Shown one piece after another: positions 6,091 through 9,646 of a DNA stretch of 9,646 nucleotides. Position numbers and translations under genes: made by a program. The stretch is from NCBI GenBank assembly GCA_002254385.1, contig NJDO01000061.1, positions 1 through 9,646 of the forward strand. The letters run 5' to 3'. This stretch comes from Thermoplasmatales archaeon ex4484_6 (GTDB lineage Archaea; Thermoplasmatota; Penumbrarchaeia; Penumbrarchaeales; Penumbrarchaeaceae). The notes beneath the pieces are model-generated. The model was not told the DNA's origin, did no database searches, and saw only the letters and a program-made list of their open reading frames with translations. The number at the start of each line of letters is the position of its first letter. The stretch's first letter is position 1.

Positions 6091-6909
6091 TCACAGTTTC
6101 AGGTTCCATTCATCATTCCCGTATCTTTCCCCGACCAATCTTTCAGCCATCTTCAGCTCCATGAGAGCGAATTTCGATGGAACGGGTTCCATGTCGAACA
6201 CTTCGGAGAACCCCTTCGTGAAGCATTTCACGAGCTCCGGGAACTCAACCCTCCTTCCCATCTGCTCCCTGATGGTCGTCGCATGGGACCGGAAAAGGTT
6301 CTCGAAAACATCCCTTTCCTCCTCGGGGATCCCCGTGACATCGAAGAGCTTCGACACGTCCCAGTCAATGGGGACGGACCCATGCTGAAGTATGGTCATC
6401 ATCTCCCGGGTCTGGGCAGAGCCAATTATCTTCCTTCCCCCGGCCACGATCTCGTACACGGTGGGCGTGTAGAAGCATATTCCCTGCCCGGCAGGGTCCG
6501 GTCTCGTGGGAGCTTCCCCCGCCATCGTGGAGGATAGACCCGCGAGTTCGAGACCCCTGACAAGGGCCCTTGATATCACCCTGTATGTGTCGACAACTCC
6601 CTTCCTCTCGAATTTCCGTTGTGTCACAGGGACGATAATGGAATAGGTCAACTCGTCATCGTGGAGAACGGCCTCCCCTCCCGTGAGTCTACGGACCACC
6701 TTCACACCATGCTTCCTGCACCCTCCCAGATCCACTCCGTTCACAACTTTCTGGAACCTTCCGATGGATAATCCGGGGGGTTTCCACCGGTAGAACCTGA
6801 GACACGGAGAAGACGCTCCGGCTATCACCCTACGAAGCAGGACCTCGTCCCTTGCCATGTTCTCGGCCGGAGTGAGGTATCCGTCAACAAGAAGCCTCCA
6901 TTCATCCAA
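6091..6909 (-). CDS. LipM/LplA-family octanoyl- or lipoate-protein transferase
   Basis: This 272-residue protein belongs to the biotin/lipoate A/B ligase fold and attaches octanoate or lipoate to lysines of E2/H-type carrier proteins in the cytoplasm. Visible motifs are RRLTGGEAVLHDDELTYS (73-90), the GICFYTPTVYEIV stretch with C145 (142-154), GRKIIGSAQTR (158-168, with K160), ILQHGS (173-178) and the family's C-terminal ERYGNDEW. The Cys in this position and the length of about 270 residues match the LipM octanoyltransferase type, where the Cys forms the acyl-enzyme. The Lys in GRKIIGSA is shared with LplA ligases, so substrate choice (octanoyl-ACP, or free lipoate plus ATP) stays open. Archaeal LplA enzymes often need a separate LplB subunit; none is seen here. 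The start is TTG 6909, with GGAGG 9 nt upstream, and lies 4 nt after the MoxR-PMM stop, so the two genes are co-transcribed. No carrier-protein gene is in the window. Confidence 0.85.
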   Translation of the reverse strand: MDEWRLLVDGYLTPAENMARDEVLLRRVIAGASSPCLRFYRWKPPGLSIGRFQKVVNGVDLGGCRKHGVKVVRRLTGGEAVLHDDELTYSIIVPVTQRKFERKGVVDTYRVISRALVRGLELAGLSSTMAGEAPTRPDPAGQGICFYTPTVYEIVAGGRKIIGSAQTREMMTILQHGSVPIDWDVSKLFDVTGIPEEERDVFENLFRSHATTIREQMGRRVEFPELVKCFTKGFSEVFDMEPVPSKFALMELKMAERLVGERYGNDEWNLKL

Positions 6910-6913
6910 GGGA

Positions 6914-9148
6914 TCAGGCCTCCTCCCCTCCTATCAGGGACAGCAGGTCCCTTGTGACCCTCTCGAGCAAGTTGGGATCCCTCCTTACCTCCACATTGAG
7001 CCTGAGCAGAGGCTCCGTGTTGGATGACCTGAGATTGAACCTGAAACGTGAATACTCGATCGATACACCGTCTATATGGTCAACTTTCAGCGCATCGGGG
7101 GCATAACGTCTCTCGATCAGGGACATCACCCCTTCGGGGTCCTCCACCCTTCTGTTGATCTCCCCCGAGACGGGATACTTCATCCGCCTGTCCGTCAGCA
7201 GCTCCGACAGGGTGCTTCTCTTCCGGACCATATGCTCCATCACCAGAAGCCAAGGGACCATTCCCGTGTCGCAGTAGTTGAAATCCCTGAAGTAGTGATG
7301 TGCCGACATCTCCCCCCCGTAGATCGCATCCTCCTTCCTCATCCTGTCCTTGATGAACGCATGCCCGGTGCGGTTGACAATGGGAATACCACCGTTCTCC
7401 CGGACCGTCTCAACGGTATTCCACACGAGCCTCGGATCGTGGATGATCTTTCCCCCCCTCTCCTTCTTCAGCATCCTCTCCGCAAGCAGACCCACGATGT
7501 AGTAACCCTCGGCGAAGGACCCGTTCTCGTCGAAAAGGAAGCATCTGTCGAAATCACCATCCCATGCCACTCCCAGATCGGCCCCGGAGGATCTCACCTT
7601 CCCGGAAACGGGTCCCCGCATCTCGGGAAGGAGTGGATTGGGAACTCCTGCGGGAAATGTTCCGTCAGGTTCGTGATGCATCCTTTCCAGATCCAGGGAG
7701 AGCTCCTCCCCGATCATGTCAAGGACCGGCCCGGCGCACCCGTGGCCGGGGTCCGTGACGACCCTCATCCCCTCCAGCAAGCTGGGATCTTCCAGGAAGG
7801 ATATGACCTTCCTGATATAATCATCCCTTGTATCCATCTCTTTCCTGCTGCCCCCGGAAACGCTCCTCTCCATATCCCCTTTTTCCACAAGGTCCCTTAT
7901 CCCGAAAAGACCGTTATCCCGGGAGATCGGGACGGAATCCCTTGCCACGAGCTTCATCCCGTTGTAATCCCTGGGATTGTGGGATGCGGTTACCATTATT
8001 CCCCCGTCCGCATCCAGGTGGGGGACGGCAAAGTAAACCTCCTCCGTCCCGCAGAGGCCGATATCGTAAACATCGGCACCCCCTTCGTTCAATCCATCGC
8101 ACAAGCTCTCCGCCATCATGACGGATGATTCCCTCACGTCCCTGCCCACGACAACACGCCCGGGACCGAATAATGTACAGTATGCGAGGCCTATATCATG
8201 GGCAATCTCCCGTGTGAGATCGACTCCGACCCTGCCCAGGATCCTCTCTATCGCCTGTTCGGCCGAAATACCTTCGAGTTCGCTGTCCAGGGAGAGGGTG
8301 ATGCGGTGAGACAGCATCCTAACTGCGATCCTCTTCACATCGTCGGGGATCACGTAATCCCTTCCATCCATTATGGCAGCTCCCTTCGAGGCATAGAGCA
8401 TCTGCTCCCCGGCCCTGGGACTTGCACCAAGAACGATCATGTCATCCTTTCTGGTCTCTGTGATGACATCTCGTATGTACCTGAGAATGGAAGCGTCGGC
8501 CCTGCATCTCCTTATCTCGGTGGAAAATATCTGGAAGATATTCTCCCGGATGGGTTTGACCTCAATGTCCCTCCACTTCCCGTTCTTCATGTGAAGGAGC
8601 CTGAGCTCTTCCTCCTTCGGAAGATAGTCCATCCTGCTCTTCATCATGAAACGGTCGAGCTGGGCCTCGGGAAGGGTATATACACCTTCATGTTCCACCG
8701 GGTTTATCGTGGCTATCACGAGGAAGGGTTTCTTCAGACGGAAGGTGGACCCTTCAACCGTGACCTGATTCTCCTCCATGGCCTCGAGAAGTGCCGACTG
8801 GGTCTTAGACGGGGCCCTGTTGATCTCATCGGCAAGTACCACGTTCGAGAATACGGGTCCGGCCCTGAACTCGAACTCCTGTTTCTTCTGATTGAAATAG
8901 TAATGTCCGGTGATGTCAGCGGGAAGCAGGTCCTGGGTGAACTGTATCCTCTTGAAATCCAGGCCCACAAGACCGGACATTATCTTTGCCAGCGTTGTCT
9001 TTGCAACACCTGGAACACCCTCAAGGAGTATATGTCCACCTGACGACAGACATATCAAAAAATCCTCCACGATGTCCTCGTATCCCACTATGAACTCCGC
9101 AACTCCTCTCTTCACCTGCTCGAATATTTCCCTGGATCTTGTCGTCAT
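6914..9148 (-). CDS. MoxR-type AAA+ ATPase fused in frame to a CpsG/ManB-type phosphomannomutase
   Basis: This is one 744-residue frame with two unrelated parts. Residues 1 to about 305 are a complete MoxR AAA+ ATPase: Walker A GVPGVAKTT (44-52), Walker B VLADE (104-108), the ATINP sensor region (146-150), LDRF (164-167) and a normal C-terminal lid ending AIERIL. MoxR proteins are chaperone-like ATPases. Residues about 306-744 are an alpha-D-phosphohexomutase of the bacterial CpsG/ManB type: phosphoserine loop TASHNP (S389), metal loop DGDFDR (530-535), sugar loop GGEMSAHH (611-618) and phosphate-binding RSSNTEP (707-713). This would interconvert mannose-6-P and mannose-1-P. The mutase lacks its first motif (AYDIRG in the family); the MoxR end replaces it. 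Both parts use the same AGG-rich codons. ATG 9148 overlaps the upstream stop (ATGA) and has GGGAGG just upstream, and MoxR resemblance begins there; ATG 9199 is rejected. It is either a real fusion, a deletion relic or an assembly join. Confidence 0.85.
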   Translation of the reverse strand: MTTRSREIFEQVKRGVAEFIVGYEDIVEDFLICLSSGGHILLEGVPGVAKTTLAKIMSGLVGLDFKRIQFTQDLLPADITGHYYFNQKKQEFEFRAGPVFSNVVLADEINRAPSKTQSALLEAMEENQVTVEGSTFRLKKPFLVIATINPVEHEGVYTLPEAQLDRFMMKSRMDYLPKEEELRLLHMKNGKWRDIEVKPIRENIFQIFSTEIRRCRADASILRYIRDVITETRKDDMIVLGASPRAGEQMLYASKGAAIMDGRDYVIPDDVKRIAVRMLSHRITLSLDSELEGISAEQAIERILGRVGVDLTREIAHDIGLAYCTLFGPGRVVVGRDVRESSVMMAESLCDGLNEGGADVYDIGLCGTEEVYFAVPHLDADGGIMVTASHNPRDYNGMKLVARDSVPISRDNGLFGIRDLVEKGDMERSVSGGSRKEMDTRDDYIRKVISFLEDPSLLEGMRVVTDPGHGCAGPVLDMIGEELSLDLERMHHEPDGTFPAGVPNPLLPEMRGPVSGKVRSSGADLGVAWDGDFDRCFLFDENGSFAEGYYIVGLLAERMLKKERGGKIIHDPRLVWNTVETVRENGGIPIVNRTGHAFIKDRMRKEDAIYGGEMSAHHYFRDFNYCDTGMVPWLLVMEHMVRKRSTLSELLTDRRMKYPVSGEINRRVEDPEGVMSLIERRYAPDALKVDHIDGVSIEYSRFRFNLRSSNTEPLLRLNVEVRRDPNLLERVTRDLLSLIGGEEA

Positions 9149-9646
9149 CGGCCTCCCTCGATCTGCTTCATCAATCTCCTGAGGAGCTCGGGATCCCAAT
9201 CCGGATGGGATTCAATTACCCGGCTCATTAGAAGGTCCGGGGTCGGACCCGGCCTCTTCTCCTCAGCGAGGAGCTTGTTCAAAAGTCTTTCCAGTCCTCT
9301 AAGGAGCTTCTTGGGATATGGAGTGGAGAATATCAGGAATGTCACGGTGAGCGCCAGAAGAATCCCCACCTTGGATCCCGTTCCGAGGTCCCCCACCCAC
9401 AGGTTCATGAACTGGACCGGATTTGCCAGATCCCTGTGGGATTCATCCACGACCAGGGTGCTCCTGTTATCCGTCAGGTATTCTATGAGATTAGAAACGA
9501 GCACTGAATTGTCGAAGAAGCCCCTCATACCGTTTATGAAGATGCTGGGTTCGGAACATACAACGAGCTCGCCCCTGCCGTAGCTTTCGATGCTCAGCAG
9601 GGTGAACGGCCCCATCGGTTCATCGGGTCCCCTCTTGCGGTCCCGG
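9145..9646 (-). CDS. DUF4350-like membrane protein, C-terminal part (N-terminus outside window)
   Basis: The frame is open from the right edge of the window and gives 166 residues up to a TGA that overlaps the MoxR start. The part before the membrane segment (GPFTLLSIESYGRGELVVCS, then SIFINGMRGFFDNSVLVSNLIEYL) resembles the DUF4350 fold, a glutamine-amidotransferase-like domain of unknown role that often sits beside MoxR genes. One hydrophobic segment, about VGILLALTVTFLIF (93-106 of the visible fragment), should cross the membrane. It is followed by a basic flank (PKKLLRGLERLLNKLL) and a charged tail of about 55 residues, so the N-terminal domain is probably outside and the tail inside. An internal ATG at 9615 exists, but similarity continues upstream of it, so I treat the gene as partial. 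I infer membrane-linked cooperation with the ATPase made from the next gene. Confidence 0.6.
   Translation of the reverse strand, partial: RDRKRGPDEPMGPFTLLSIESYGRGELVVCSEPSIFINGMRGFFDNSVLVSNLIEYLTDNRSTLVVDESHRDLANPVQFMNLWVGDLGTGSKVGILLALTVTFLIFSTPYPKKLLRGLERLLNKLLAEEKRPGPTPDLLMSRVIESHPDWDPELLRRLMKQIEGGR

Noticed and set aside
7076..8128. Long open frame on the + strand (350 codons) opposite the mutase region
   Set aside because: It is the mirror frame of a well-supported coding region with high-GC third positions. The translation resembles no family and has no ribosome binding site or operon context.
8150..8320. Frameshift sequencing error separating MoxR from a normal mutase start
   Set aside because: The other two frames on the coding strand around the junction show no AYDIRG-like sequence or mutase start, so a simple indel does not restore two normal genes.
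8198..9043. Long open frame on the + strand (281 codons) opposite the MoxR region
   Set aside because: It is antisense to clear Walker A/B-bearing sequence, and its translation is low in recognisable structure.
9149..9199. Extended MoxR N-terminus from ATG 9199
   Set aside because: The extra 17 residues are not MoxR-like and overlap the upstream gene by more than 50 nt, whereas ATG 9148 makes a standard ATGA junction with a ribosome binding site.

Overview
The window looks like chromosomal DNA from an archaeon, probably in or near the Thermoplasmatota/Euryarchaeota. AGG (Arg) and ATA (Ile) codons are heavily used. The genes are tightly packed with ATGA stop/start overlaps and GGGGTGA-type ribosome binding sites. 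There is one good archaeal BRE/TATA-like promoter. No RNA genes, insertion sequences, CRISPR arrays or phage genes were seen. The phylum is an inference from style only.

Left two thirds (1-5970, + strand): the end of hypE ([NiFe]-hydrogenase cyanide-ligand maturation) is followed, after a 126-nt promoter-bearing gap, by a five-gene operon. The order is a NuoE/HydC-like [2Fe-2S] protein, a NuoF/HydB-like FMN protein, a hybrid protein, a NuoG-N/HoxU-like multicluster protein, and a [NiFe]-hydrogenase large subunit. The hybrid protein (2250-3986) is the centre of interest. It joins the N-terminal half of a [NiFe]-hydrogenase small subunit to two [4Fe-4S] ferredoxin motifs and a complete [FeFe]-hydrogenase-type H domain. 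The C-terminal, medial/distal-cluster half of the small subunit appears to sit in the next gene (3983-4675), fused to a NuoG-type [2Fe-2S]/His-Cys module. The operon therefore seems to encode one large complex: a flavin diaphorase for NAD(P)H, a [NiFe] site for H2, and a second, altered [FeFe]-type site, wired by about ten Fe-S clusters. The altered H-domain motifs (all four cluster cysteines kept, the proton-transfer Cys and the cyanide-contacting Lys lost) leave open whether the second site is catalytic, sensory or only an electron relay.

Middle (5971-6090): a 120-nt convergent intergenic gap with inverted repeats and no gene.

Right third (6091-9646, - strand): this is a second, apparently unrelated operon. 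Read from the right, it begins with the C-terminal end of a DUF4350-like membrane protein. Next is a gene in which a MoxR AAA+ ATPase runs in frame into a CpsG/ManB-type phosphomannomutase that has lost its first motif. Last is a LipM/LplA-family octanoyl/lipoyl transferase. DUF4350 next to MoxR is a common pairing; the MoxR-phosphomannomutase fusion is not, and is either a novel gene fusion or a deletion/assembly event.
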